Part shown: positions 12,301 to 22,843 of the stretch, one piece after another
Numbering within the stretch: position 1 is the first letter of the stretch
Layout: each line of letters begins with the position of its first letter
Source of the DNA: Holacanthus passer
Lineage: Eukaryota; Chordata; Actinopteri; Pomacanthidae
Assembly: GCA_025331565.1 (NCBI GenBank)
Contig: JAFREQ010000003.1
Location: 13,695,001 to 13,759,000, forward strand
Length of the DNA: 64,000 nucleotides
Reading direction: 5' to 3'
Made by a program: the position numbers and the translations under genes
The notes under the pieces: model-generated
Databases searched by the model: none
What the model was told of the DNA's origin: nothing
Seen by the model: only the letters and a program-made list of their open reading frames with translations

Positions 12301-15025
12301 CCCTACTTGGTCACTTTTGCGTGGATGCCTTCTGCCGTTTGTATTGCTTACAGCTGAGGCACAATTATATTTTAGCATTTTCATCCATCTTCTTCAAAAC
12401 GTTATCCTTTGTTCTTTCCGATGCGACTTGACTTAAGCCGTGTACCCTGTCCATCTTCATTTGTCATTTCATGCTTTACTGCGGCTTGACTCTTCACTCT
12501 CCAAAGGCACTGGTGTTTTATATTAGGCACATATGTTTGCTCACTCTGAGTGAGAGAGGACAATTCCCTCTATTCAAAGGATTTAGTCCCTTAGTCCTAC
12601 AATTGCCTCTATCAAGTCGAGCTAAATCCTATCGGATGCTGGGTTTGATTTGCCGATCTCTGCACCCTATGACATCCGTTCTTTGAAGGTTTCCCATTCC
12701 GTGTAGATATTTTTACCTAAATACCAATCTGAAGTCATTATGGTCAGGTCATTCCCAACTTAGCTCTACTTTTAACTCTCAGTCTTTATAGTGTACTGTA
12801 TGTTGCTTTACGGCCCAGGCTAATATGCTCCACATCTGGCCCTGCCTCTGCTGCTACATGCCAGCTTTGGGAAGGGTAGGGAGGCAGAGAGGTTACAGAG
12901 CAGCAGGAAATGAGGTAAAAAAAAAAAAAAAAAAGAAAGAAATCTTTTGACAAGGGAACATTTTGCAGAGTGTTGCAAGTGTTGCAAGGGTGAGGAAGAA
13001 TGCAGGAGTAGGGGTATAAATCACAAAAGTCTTAGCTGTGTGAAGTAGAGGGAGAAAGGCTTGGGTGAGGAAAGGTGGGAGCCTACAGGGGGAGAGAAGA
13101 GGAAGCTCTTTCAAGTCTCTGCTGCAACTGCGCTGAGAGGAAAAGCAGGAGTCAGCTGATTTTCTACGAGTCTTTGCACAGGGCTTCATATGTTACGCTG
13201 CTCATCAGTATCCTAGATGATCTCAGAAGGCTTTCAGTAGTATGGACTTTTGTCTGTTTAGGTGAACTTCTCATAAATATTCCACCTAGATTGGTCTCTC
13301 CAACGGGAGGACAAAGGTTTCTGTCCTCAAAACCCATTTCAGAATTGTGCTTCCACATCTTCACCAACCTCTCATTAATCTAAAACATACTCTTTTCTGG
13401 ACAGACCATGGCAAAAAAAAATAAATCTTCTTAAAAGCTTGCTTGGCCTTTTCATCAACCTGTGTCACCTCTAAAGGAAACTTTCAATCCACTGAATGTG
13501 AGAGCACAAGTTCACTATATTGCCATGGGCTAAAGAGAATGATACAAGAAGCTTAAATTGTCACTGAGAAATTTCTACAGTAGTTGTTTCTCCCCATGTT
13601 AAGCAGGGTATTAGTTGAGTCATTCATTCGTTAAGTGACTCCAAAGACTCCATTTATTCTGAGTCACTTTATAACTGGCTGAGCTCGTAGGAACAGACTG
13701 AGGCCAAGAACGTCATTTCTGAGTTGATCAAAATGTTTGAATACTCATCTTAGTTGCCTTAAGTTAAAACCATTCACTTGCAGCTTTTAAGCTTTACAAA
13801 CAGTGATTTTTTTTTTCTGCCTCTCAGGCAACATACACACTCTCTTGTCTCCTCAGTGGTGATTAATGGGGCTGCTTCTAGCTTGTGAGGGAGACTGCAG
13901 ACACTACTCAGGGCTGAAAAACTTCTTCCGCATTTTGGGGGGAAAAAAATCATTTTGCTGTTTAGATGCAAGATCATCAATCAAAGATAATGCAAATAAT
14001 ACTCTTTGGAGTCAAGATGGAAATAAAACATTATTTATTGAGTTTAAATCTTCATTGTAGATGCTGGAAATGACTGAGGCTAACGAATAATTGCAATTCA
14101 GTTAACACTGGATCCTCACCAACTAAATGACATTAACACTAATGTGCCCATATACACCTACTTGTCACCTCCGTGTTGTTGATACAGTATTCATGTGTGG
14201 CCCCTTCGCTGTCACTTTCAACTATGTCCATATGCATAACCAGTTACATATTGGCTAGCATTGCTCAGTCTTAAAAATCCCTAACTTGCAAATTGATCCC
14301 TCAGCGTTATTTTGTGGTTTGACCTTCAGATTGAGGGTCAAACTGAAGGTAATTTACAGCGCTGCCTCAGAATTACCCCGACTATTAAAGTCAAAAACTC
14401 TGGCTGCTCCCGTGAACAATAATTGAAACACAGAGAGAAAATTTTGTTTTTCTAGGGGATTAATGTAATTGCACAATATGTGAGTGTCGCAAAATGGTTT
14501 CTTGTAATTTTAATGTGCGCACTTGGGGTCAGTTAGCCACAGTCAAAGCGTTGGTCATGCCAGCCTTCACTTTGGCCCGAGGCACATGTAGCATGTTTTG
14601 TATGTGTTGAGAGAAGAAGTGACTCCTCTCTAAAGGACAGCGGGATTATTCCAGACACTCTTTGATTTATTCATCAATTTTATTCTCCCTAAGAGAAAAG
14701 CAGCACAATTGCACATATTGTTTCCATTGAAATTCTCATGCATGGAGCATCACTCATCCAACCTTGACACTGGAAAAACAGAGAGATGTTTTGAGAGTTT
14801 AGTGAGTGTACTAGACAAGGGTGGAACAGTCCGGCGAAGGAGGGCAGTTCACACAAGCTACATCGTGGACAAGGCAAGATAAATGGCCGTACTATCTGAG
14901 AGCGGTTGTATTTTGTAACCTCTCTGAAAAGGTATTCTCAATGCATCTTTAAGTAAGCTTCAAACTCATTATAAACACGTAGAGCAAGAGTTTAGGTTCA
15001 AATAGTCATCTCTGGTTTCTTGGCT

Positions 15026-15100
<75 letters not shown>

Positions 15101-16609
15101 TAAATCTGTTAACTGAACTTTACATGCTTTTTATATAATATTGTTTGCATGCTCTTGTTTTTTGTAGCAGTGCTGTTAATGGTTTAATTTTCCACACATT
15201 TCTCATGACACGACACAGATTTCTTGTAAGATTTGCAGAAAAACACAATTCCCTCTTTTAAAGACTGATGCTTTGAGGATGATGCTTGATTAGTTAATAG
15301 GCCATGAGAAAAAAATTAAGGCTTGCGGTAAAATACATCAGTAAATGTCAGGTTGCCATAACCATGAGCCATTTCATGTGACAATGATGTATTGGGAGAT
15401 AATTATAAGGGGAAAAAAGTCACAAACAGTGCAGTAAAAGCACATGTTTGGCTTAAACTGTTTTATTTGCGCATTCCTAGTTTCCTAGGAGTTACAATTA
15501 CATAAATTACAATAGTCCCGAGCAGTAAAACAGTAGCTTCGCTGCAGGATTAGACATCTTTTCCACACTTGAAACTAAAATGGAGATCAGATGTGGTCCC
15601 TCCCTTGGCCTGGATACTTCATGCTCTTACTATGATTGCGCCCCGGACACTTTTCCTCCACTTATGTCCTCATGACTCACCCGCCCGTCGCACCGATGAT
15701 GATTTTGCCCCTCGGCACCAGCAGGAATATACAGTATATTCATCTCGGCCCACTTCAAAGTGGCGGTTGCTGCCTCTGACATGACAAGACACGGGGACGC
15801 GGAAAGCAGCATGGTTACCAAACTCCAAACACAGTCTGGGTGATCCGACAAACAGGAACCTGCTGTGCAGCCTCAGAAGATGACCGAATGTTCTTTTACA
15901 GCCACTGTTTTCTTTTAACAAAATAATTCTTTATGTTTTCATCCACTCTGACATTTTCCTCAGTTTTGCAATTAGATTCTTATTATAAGTGTTTTGTTAA
16001 AGCTCTCTCAGAAATAACATCTGTTAAAAGTTTGTCTGTTTGAAGTTGTCCAGACAACAATTTATTGGATGTGGCTCAGTGATATAAAACATTTCTGGTC
16101 AAATTCCTTTCCTTGCTAAATTATGTATAGCCCCAAAGCGTGAATAGATAGACTTGCATTATTCATCAAACATCCACACATGGCCTCTGATGTTGTAAAA
16201 TTTGAATTTTTAATTAAATAATTCTTTAGTCTAAACAAACCATTAGTGGTGAGTAAATAACTCTTATTGCCTGTATGTGAGCTCACTTTTTATTCATCAT
16301 ACCAGTTCTCAATAACAGGAGTCTTGTGTTGCTATTCTTGGACAGAGAAGCTTTAACTACTCCAAGGTGCACTTTGTGTGAAACTGATCTAATCCTAAAA
16401 TGACTAAGAACCCTTTTTTTTGCTTTCAGTATCCTGCAGCCTTAATGAACCTGGGGGCGATCCTCCACCTCAACGGGAAGCTGCAAGAAGCTGAAGCCAA
16501 TTACCTCCGAGCACTTCAACTGAAACCGGATGACACCATCACCCAGTCCAACCTGCGTAAGCTGTGGAACATCATGGAGAAACAGGGCCTGAGGACCACG
16601 AGCCCCTGA
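3314..16609 (+). CDS. tmtc2: TMTC2, 3' part of gene (last four coding exons)
   Basis: Joined exons 3314-3395, 5274-5388, 10241-10304 and 16430-16609 give 146 residues and a TGA stop. Intron phases are 1, 2 and 0, and the frame is kept across all joins. Residues 1-18 are the second helix of a TPR; 19-52, 53-86 and 87-120 are full TPRs with an exact 34-residue period and the usual A/Y-F/A/P positions; 121-146 form a C-terminal helix (LRKLWNIMEKQGL) that I recognise as typical of TMTC2. Family knowledge: TMTC1-4 are ER multipass membrane proteins with lumenal TPRs that O-mannosylate cadherins, and TMTC2 also binds SERCA2B and calnexin. Human TMTC2 is about 836 residues, so roughly 690 residues, including all membrane segments, lie upstream. 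Teleosts may have a/b paralogues, which I cannot separate. The TMTC2 assignment rests on remembered sequence, not a search. Confidence 0.92.
3396..5273 (+). other. tmtc2: tmtc2 intron between exons a and b (1,878 nt)
   Basis: Begins GTAAGC and ends CCTGCCAG. It contains the LINE-tail-like repeat at 4210-4345; nothing else recognisable was found. Confidence 0.88.
4210..4345 (-). mobile_element. non-LTR retrotransposon tail with tRNA-like B box
   Basis: A GATAA repeat (4210-4234) leads into ACTTTTATTCGTCCCACAG and TGGGGAAATTC, which on the - strand is the familiar fish LINE/SINE 3' end (hairpin-like CCCCAC..GTGGGA, then AATAAA and a TATCTTATC tail). Next comes GGGGATCGAACCAGCGATCT, which on the - strand carries GGTTCGATCC, matching the RNA polymerase III B box of tRNA-derived SINEs. 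I read it as a truncated SINE or LINE inserted antisense in the intron. The exact family (L2-like or RTE-like) is not settled. Confidence 0.6.
5274..5388 (+). CDS. tmtc2: tmtc2 exon b
   Basis: This 115-nt exon starts after CTGCCCTGCCAG and ends before GTGAGT. It completes the split Gly codon (YG/QFLLEES) and encodes the rest of one TPR (residues 28-52, AAEMAEKAARLDS) and the first helix of the next (REFDVVFSAAHML). It leaves in phase 2 with AG of an Arg codon. The shift from exon a (phase 1 entry) is exact, which argues against a pseudogene. Confidence 0.93.
5406..5429 (+). repeat. poly(T) run
   Basis: 24 consecutive T just after the exon b donor, or an A tail seen from the - strand. Confidence 0.95.
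6041..6732. mobile_element. MITE-like repeat with long inverted ends
   Basis: The left end (TAAAGGAGTAGTTTGATGTT) and the reverse complement of the right end (TAAAAGGAATAGTTGGACAT) match. Similarity continues inward with gaps for about 120 nt, through TGAGAAAAA, CCACTCT, GAAGC..AGCC and GGAAAC blocks (left 6041-6165, right about 6590-6732). I recognise the arm as a very common percomorph interspersed repeat; a further copy is split at 36702-37492. It may be one non-autonomous DNA transposon with long inverted repeats, or two facing copies. Target-site duplication is not clear. Confidence 0.6.
8541..8895 (+). repeat. dispersed repeat family B, copy 1
   Basis: Contains the family blocks ATATCTCAACAACTGTC, ATTCATGGTCCCCAGAGGAT, ACTTTGGTGATGT, CATGAAATTTGGTACA and CATGGCTGTGGCCTC. 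The same blocks occur in several other places in this window, in both orientations, so it is an interspersed repeat. I recognise it as common in percomorph fish, but I cannot name its class. No coding capacity is seen. Confidence 0.65.
10241..10304 (+). CDS. tmtc2: tmtc2 exon c
   Basis: This short 64-nt exon follows TTTTCCCTTCACAG and is followed by GTGAGT. Its first base completes the Arg codon begun in exon b. It encodes QASLNEAAEKYYGQAASLRPN, the second helix of TPR residues 53-86 ending in the conserved Pro at position 32 of the repeat. It ends at a codon boundary (phase 0). It is too short to appear as an open frame by itself and is found only by matching frame and splice sites. Confidence 0.92.
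12917..12934 (+). repeat. poly(A) run
   Basis: 18 consecutive A followed by GAAAGAAA; no attached retroelement body was recognised upstream. Confidence 0.9.
15028..15098 (+). repeat. (AT)n microsatellite
   Basis: A perfect alternating AT run of 71 nt, the longest dinucleotide repeat in the window. It is likely polymorphic and can form cruciforms. Confidence 0.97.
16430..16609 (+). CDS. tmtc2: tmtc2 terminal coding exon
   Basis: The exon starts after a T-rich tract ending TTTGCTTTCAG and reads through 59 codons to TGA at 16607-16609. It encodes the final TPR (YPAALMNLGAILHLNGKL, then QEAEANYLRALQLKP) and the C-terminal stretch DDTITQSNLRKLWNIMEKQ followed by GLRTTSP. The Ala/Gly/Tyr/Ala/Pro spacing fits the TPR consensus. 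An upstream ATG at 16400 is intronic and is not a start. Sequence after the stop loses coding character at once. Confidence 0.95.
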   Translation, partial: YPAALMNLGAILHLNGKLQEAEANYLRALQLKPDDTITQSNLRKLWNIMEKQGLRTTSP

Positions 16610-17123
16610 GCTCACCCTGCCCACCTACCTGCCATCTGCACACCAGACCTGGGGGAGGGGAGGGAAGGACGACCCACAGGCTCCTCATTGGCTCGAGTCA
16701 TCCAGGAGAGATGGAGGAGACTCAGGGAGGATGTTTGCTCAGAAGGGCCATGACTGTGCCGCGCAGCCCTCCTAATAACTCCTGAGCTCTGCATACACCT
16801 CAGGCCAGCAGCTTTCCTCAGAAGCATTGCTCACAGTTTGGCAGGCGCTACATGGCATTTGGACTCTTTAGAACTTTCTGCAAAATTAGTGCTCTCACAG
16901 GAACCATGCTTTTTTTTTTCTTTTTTTTTCTTTTATAACCAGAGCACTTGAACTTGAAGCAAGATACAGTAGGTACATCCTTCAACATTTGTGATGAATT
17001 AGGGGTTTTTTTTTTTAAATAAGCAATTGCAGTTCAAAGCGGTGAAATTTGTCCCCGAGCAGCGCGAGATAAAAGGAAAGAATCTCAGAGCACTGCACTG
17101 AGGGTATTTACCAGCCTCCATTT

Positions 17124-17129
17124 AATAAA
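17124..17129 (+). promoter_or_regulatory. possible proximal poly(A) signal
   Basis: AATAAA about 515 nt after the tmtc2 stop. Its downstream sequence is less clearly GT-rich than that of the distal signal, so it may be used weakly or not at all. Confidence 0.3.
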
Positions 17130-17873
17130 GTTCTCAGTTTGATCAGATCTTCCATCTTGATGATGAAAAAAATAAGGTAATATGAAGAATTGGAAACCGT
17201 CCAAAATCACCAAATGAATCACGTAAATCACATTTAAATCCCTAAAATCCCCCTTCATATCCTATTGTTTTGCTAATGAGATTACACACTTCATATTAAA
17301 GATAGGAAAATTAGCATCATCATCACAAAAACATTTTTACCAATCCTGATATTTGGTGAAAACTTGAAAAAGGGAATTGAATTTGGTAGCCATCGCAGCA
17401 CAACTATAGCCTCTAAAAGATCCGTGAAGGCTGGATTTTGCCATTATTTTTGGCAAGAAACCTCAAAAGCAAATGAAATGGAACTCCTTTCACATTGTGA
17501 TGCCTTATAATAAAAGGTGTGAATCTTCTTTTGCAGTGTAACATGCACGTGGCGTTTTTACCGCCACTGCTTCTCTGCACTGACAAAGAAGCCAAGACAC
17601 CGTGATGACTTGTTTGAGTAAGAAGCTAGAAATGGAAATATTAAGCTAACTTCCCGTGGAAGTCGCAGACTGCAAAGAGGCAGGTACAGTAGTTTTGATC
17701 ACACCTTCTCCCCACACACCTGCAAGCTTTTTACAAACCGGTGTGCGGAGCCGAAAAACAAATGAAAGTTCTTCTAACCAAATACAAAAGCTATGCTGAT
17801 GCACACCTTTTCATCACAGAGCAATGCACAGACAGAACACGTCTGAGGGATATGTTTTAGTTGTTTTTGTTGG

Positions 17874-17879
17874 AATAAA
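17874..17879 (+). promoter_or_regulatory. possible middle poly(A) signal
   Basis: AATAAA in GGAATAAAAC, followed within 20-30 nt by TTTCATTGTGTTTGT, a GT-rich downstream element. It could end a shorter tmtc2 mRNA. Confidence 0.4.
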
Positions 17880-18054
17880 ACTAATTTCATTGTGTTTGTA
17901 CAAATGAATCCTAATATATACCTGCGTTGTGTATAGTATACAGAAAATCATGCAGCAAAAAAGTAGCCAGGCTTAAAGTGGAGGCTCCGACACTGAGCAA
18001 GTTTGGTTCCTCACATGAAGTATTTCCCCTGAACTCAGTCTTAAGGTCTCATTT

Positions 18055-18062
18055 TGTATATA
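18055..18062 (+). promoter_or_regulatory. Pumilio-type element in 3' UTR
   Basis: TGTATATA matches the Pumilio recognition element UGUANAUA on the sense strand of the tmtc2 3' UTR. A second perfect match lies at 18511-18518. Chance matches are common in AT-rich sequence, so function is only a possibility. Confidence 0.3.
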
Positions 18063-18510
18063 TTCTGTGTAATTAACATCCATTTGTTTGTTGTTGTTGG
18101 CACACAGTGAGTGAAACAGCACCTTCCCAGAAGTAAGAATATGTACAGTATTTGTGATCATTTGTTTGTTATTGGCCACAAACCCCCTGAACTACATGTC
18201 CTTAGTTTATACATTGTAAGTTATTGCTTTGTGTTAACTTAGCAACAGAACCAGCTGGCACTGTGTTTTTACATGTACAATGAAGGGAGTTAGCAGATAT
18301 GATGTCCAAATACAGTTGAGTGGCCCTTTATAGATTCATACGGAGCAATGGAGGATAACATTTTTTAAATATATACGTCACTTGTTGCAGTCATGGTGTC
18401 AACACTTTTCTGTTTTTGACTGTGACAATCACTAGTGATATGTTCACATTCGTCCCCCCGCCCCCCCTCACACCTCACACACCTCAAACAGCGTGTTCAT
18501 CTCTCCTGTG

Positions 18511-18518
18511 TGTATATA
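18511..18518 (+). promoter_or_regulatory. second Pumilio-type element in 3' UTR
   Basis: TGTATATA in the sense orientation, about 300 nt before the distal poly(A) signal. Together with the site at 18055 it makes a pair in the distal part of the UTR. Confidence 0.3.
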
Positions 18519-18569
18519 AAGTGTTTCTGAACAAAACACTGATAATTGTTATTGCTTGAGTGAAGATGT

Positions 18570-18588
18570 AAAAAAAAAAAAAAAAAAA
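18570..18588 (+). repeat. poly(A) run in tmtc2 3' UTR
   Basis: 19 genomic A followed by GAAGAAGAAG, inside the transcribed UTR, so it is an internal oligo(dT) priming site. Confidence 0.95.
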
Positions 18589-18819
18589 GAAGAAGAAGCG
18601 TTTCACTCTGTGTCTCTGCTCAGGGATCTCAAGCGGTGGGTTATTGCAGAAACGTGTTCACAGAGTGTTTACTAAATTAAAGATTTATTTTTGAAAGTTG
18701 TTGTATTTGTATAAATTATCGAGATTTGTAGCCTTTTTCTCCTTTTTGTAATATAAAGAATGAACAATGTGCCAGAATAGACTTTTTTTTCTTCCCGATG
18801 TTGCTTTTTTTTTTTCCAC

Positions 18820-18825
18820 AATAAA
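18820..18825 (+). promoter_or_regulatory. tmtc2: distal poly(A) signal of tmtc2
   Basis: AATAAA just after a T-rich stretch and followed by GGTGTTCTGCTTTTGTTTTG. This is the best match in the region to the usual signal plus downstream element. After it the sequence has no further coherent 3' UTR features. Confidence 0.6.
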
Positions 18826-19716
18826 TTTATGGTGTTCTGCTTTTGTTTTGCTTCCTGTGCAGCTGTTTTTCTTAAAGTGGATTACCTTTCAGATTCATTT
18901 GTGGATTTGACGGTCTTTACCATTCAAAACACACGTTCCCTTCACACTCTGTAGCAACATATACAGTCCTAAGTCAGATTTCCTTTACATTCATGTGGGA
19001 TATCGGGCTTAATGGGGTGGTCTTGCATGCTGTGGAACAGGTTTTACAAGGCCTTTAAAGTTCCCCCTCTGCAAATTTGCTAAAAAGTGTCATAAAATCA
19101 ACTCAAATGGATCTCCTCTGCTTTTGATGTTTGAACAACAAAGAGGACATGTAAATATTCCCATATGGAAGGGGTAGCACAGTGTCTACATATGGCTGGT
19201 GTGTTTCGATTACAGCCGCCCACACGATTCAGACCCCGCTGACAAGCAGAAGGCCCTTCCCTGAGAACGAAGTCAGTCTGCCTTGTGATGTTTCTCACAT
19301 GTCTACATGGACGGGCTGCTCCCATGATCGGGGCTCAATGTGGTGCCGTGCTTTCCTTATTGGACTGGAATGCGCAGAGGCTGCCCGCGCTGTCTGGTCC
19401 AGTTTGAATCTTCTTCTCATAACACAGGTGCACCTCACTTATTTTGACAAATGGTGAAATAGTGAGTCTTGCTAGTTTGTTGGGTTGTGGAGTCACGCCA
19501 CAAAGGCAATGTGCTTTCATTTTCTGCTATAGGCCTCAGGAGGCATATGGGTTTCTTCCCATATGATGTTAAATATACTGCTGTCTTGGAAATGATACAT
19601 CAGTGTACAGGGTAGTTTCAGCAAGCATGAACAATTTCACAGATACAATGTTTGTCCTGAAGGATTGTTAGCCATGCAAGCTGCATGACTCTAGGCACAG
19701 TGATGTCCACTTGCAG

Positions 19717-20062
19717 GTCGGTCCACCACTGAAATATCTCAGCAACTATTGGAGGATTTCCGTTAAATTTGTGGTCCCCAGAGGATGTATCATAATAATA
19801 ACCTTGGTGATTCCCTGACCTTTCCCCTAGCGACACCAGCAGGACAAAGTTTTCACTTGACCTCTGAAAAATCTCAACATCTTCTAAATGGATTGGCAAC
19901 TTTTGCAGACATTCATGGTTCCCAGATGTTACGCCCTAATGACATTGAAGATCCTATAGCACCATTAGGCTATGGATAGATTGTCCTGAAATTTGGGGTA
20001 GACATTCATGTCCCCGTGGGTAATCACTTTGGCGATCTAGTGACAGCACCAGGTCAAAACAA
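19717..20062 (+). repeat. dispersed repeat family B, copy 2
   Basis: Carries GGTCGGTCCACCACTGAAAT, CTCAGCAACTAT, GTGGTCCCCAGAGGATGTAT, CCTTGGTGATTC and AGCACCAGGTCAAAAC. The core (ATTCATGGT..CCAGA) occurs more than once here, suggesting an internally repeated or multi-unit element. Confidence 0.65.
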
Positions 20063-21450
20063 AAAAATATGTCATGTGTGCCTGTTGTCTGAAGGGGGCG
20101 TCGGCCTTGATCATGCTGTTTTCACAGACATGACCTTTGCCCTGTCCTGCCATTGGACATAACTGTGAGCCGTGCAGCTACACCACATACTGTTCAAATT
20201 CTCTCTCCACAAGTCCAACACTCATGGTGTCTTTCCTAAAAATGAACTAAGCAGATACATGCTGAGCTTATTAGTTTGTTTGGATCTTAGTGTCAGTGGC
20301 CTTTAAACAAACTGATTTTCCAGGCTCGCGTGTCCTCGTTCGCCTTCAGAGTGTTTATGCAAGCATATAATTTTGTCAGTTGTTATTAGTGCTGCACATC
20401 TCAAATTAGAGCGGTAATGATAAATCAAGTCGAGGATCTTTTCCCATTGACACCATGATTATGTGCAGCCTGTAAATCATCTGTCGAGTTACATCATCAC
20501 ACCCTGAGTAATTTAGCACTGATGTAAATTGATGTTAAATGTGCAAATATTTCTTTCAATGTAAGAAAAATGTTGAGTTTGGGGGGAAAAAGGAGACATA
20601 AAAATACTTTCTTCCCCTGGAGGAAATCACATCTCATGCAACTTGATTTCCTGTTCTTATATCAAAATATTCACATTTCTCTCACGGCAGTAGATAAACC
20701 CTGGATTCCCTGTGTCCAGCACCCGAGGAAATCAAAAATATCTGTCTTCCACCTTCAAAACCTTAGTGTACTTCACTGCTTTATATGACCTCTTCAAGCC
20801 TGGGAGAAAGGAATTTTTCTTATTATGCTGTGATCTGGCAAATCTGCCCTCTGTTATCAGGCAAATATTTGGTGATGAACTATCACCACTTTGATCTGGA
20901 GAGGCTGAGCCGGGCGCTTCTTCAGAGTGGACGGCTGTGCGTGATGCTGACAAGTCCTCCCCTCTGGACCCAATATCCATTGTTATTACTTGACAGAAGA
21001 AGCATTAAGATGAGACTCTGCTTCATATTATTGGAGTGTTTTCATGTCCAGAGAGGAAATTGTCTTTCTTTGCCGTTATGTTTCTGTGCAATATCTACTA
21101 CTACTGTAGCGCAGTGTAACAGAAGCTACTTTTAAATATGTACAAAGTGCTCATTAGATCATGGCACAGTTCATGATGTAGAGCCTTTTCTTGTGTCAAA
21201 TTTCTCAGTATATTGTAGGTAAATACACTGTAATGGATTTGTAAGCCCGACACTATTTTGTTTGAGTTATCGGGTAAACACATGTTGCCAATTTCATATC
21301 ACTATCAAAATAAGATGTAATATGAAGTCATTTTTATGTGCGTAAGACTTTTTCTCTTGACAGATTTATTCAAGAGATGTCCACGCCCTGACCTCAAAAC
21401 ACAGTGGGAAATTCAGCCAATTAAGTTAGTGGCTAAAAAGCGGAGCAGCG

Positions 21451-21603
21451 TTGGTCTGCTGATCGGTCCAGAACTTCAGTCCAAGACCATTTGGTTCAGA
21501 TATCCACCGTGCCAGAGGACAGATCATAACTTTGGTGATGGCTTGACTTTTCATCTAGCGCCATCATCAGATCAAAATTTGAATTTGTCCAATGTGACAG
21601 CAA
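21451..21603 (+). repeat. dispersed repeat family B, copy 3 (partial)
   Basis: Family blocks TTGGTCTGCTGATCGGTCCA, CAGAGGACAGATCATAACTT, TTGGTGATGGCTTGACTTTT and CATCTAGCGCCATCATCAGA. Same orientation as copies 1 and 2. Confidence 0.6.
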
Positions 21604-22011
21604 CAGATTGACCCATGTGACCCATTTGAGGTAACAGATTGTGACCAATGATGGGACAGTGTGTTCGTGTGACTTTCCCTCTTCAACACATTAATTCCTG
21701 CTGTAGAAATATGTGGTCACACATGCAATGGATAGTCTCCTCACATAGTTTGAGAACCTCAATTTCTTTATACATACATGCATATATAATGCATATATTC
21801 TAATACCAAGTGTTAAAGAGTAATAATAAAAGCTTAACACAATGCAAACCTTCCCTCCTCATGAATCCCAACCACATTAGGTTCAGTCCGGTAAAAATGA
21901 AAAACACATTCATCAAAATGACACTGTCAAATCCTTTGCTTTACATGTGCATGTAGATATTCAGTGTAATAACACCCAGCTGGAATTAGTTTTGATATTA
22001 TCATTGAAATT

Positions 22012-22014
22012 AGT

Positions 22015-22049
<35 letters not shown>
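22012..22049 (+). repeat. (GT)n-(GA)n compound microsatellite
   Basis: About 14 GT units run directly into about five GA units. Confidence 0.95.
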
Positions 22050-22795
22050 GAAGCTCTGGCACACAGCAGGAAATGAACACATTGGGTGGTTCTCTGTCGT
22101 CCGTGCCATAAATCTTCTCTTCAACACTGCAGCACCCTATATTTGGTTTTTAGCCTTCGCACCAGCCTACTGACAAGTGCACATAGTGTGATATGTGTTT
22201 GGGAAATGTCCTCTGAAAAGTTTGAAGCCAAACTTGCCGATGCGTGTGATTCCCAGAACTCGTAGTGAGAGTTTCGGTGCCAAGGCTCACACAAATGTCA
22301 GCGCAGACATGCAGGAATCCTCCACAACCAATTATGACTTCTGACTAATTGTTGGCCAAATATTCCTCTATTCTATTTCCCTGTTTGGACTTTCTCCCCA
22401 CATATGCTAGCTACCACATGCACACACACGCTTGTGTGTGTGATCTTATACGGATGGTCACGTGTGCTTGTGCAGGTGTACAATGTTAGCATGAAAAAGG
22501 AGTTGGAGACACAACCCAGACCCCCATCTACCCAAAATGGCCACCCCTGAGGATTTACAGAGCACTATTAACAGCCGAACCCTTGAGACCTTCTGAACAC
22601 ACCATTTTGTGTGTTTTTTTGGCAGCTGGGACCTACACATCTCAGGAAATGGCTCCATTTTTTTACGTCTGCACTGACAGAATATACTTTGTCTTCCTCT
22701 TGCCCTCATTGATGTGGAGAAGCAAGGACTGCGGCATTCTCCGAGCTGGAACGCTGCGATGTGTGTGTGTGTAGAATTACGTGCATGCGCGGATG

Positions 22796-22843
22796 TGAAT
22801 ATGCCGTGTGAATATGCCGTGTGTGTGTGTGTGTGTGTGTGTG
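22796..22843 (+). repeat. tandem duplication and (GT)n microsatellite
   Basis: A short direct duplication (TGAATATGCCGTG twice) opens into a 25-nt GT run. The (TG)n is read as His-Thr repeats in the open frame on the other strand. Confidence 0.9.

Larger units (their letters stand above)
10305..16429 (+). other. tmtc2: tmtc2 intron between exons c and d (6,125 nt)
   Basis: Starts GTGAGT and ends GCTTTCAG. It contains an 18-A run at 12917-12934 and a 71-nt TA repeat at 15028-15098. Small open frames on both strands lack splice or homology support. No other recognisable feature was found. Confidence 0.88.
16610..18840 (+). other. tmtc2: tmtc2 3' untranslated region
   Basis: Sequence from the stop codon to just past the strongest poly(A) signal. 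It is AT-rich and has no conserved reading frame. Possible signals AATAAA occur at 17124-17129, 17874-17879 and 18820-18825. The last is followed by a GT/T-rich stretch (GGTGTTCTGCTTTTGTTTTG), as expected for cleavage, so I take it as the distal end. A 19-A genomic run at 18570-18588 lies inside. The exact end is inferred, not observed. Confidence 0.7.

Noticed and set aside
20785..21135. 116-codon + strand frame with an acceptor-like TGTTATCAG before KYLVMNYHHFDLERLSRALL
   Set aside because: No matching donor in frame and no recognised protein; kept only as a possible conserved non-coding stretch.
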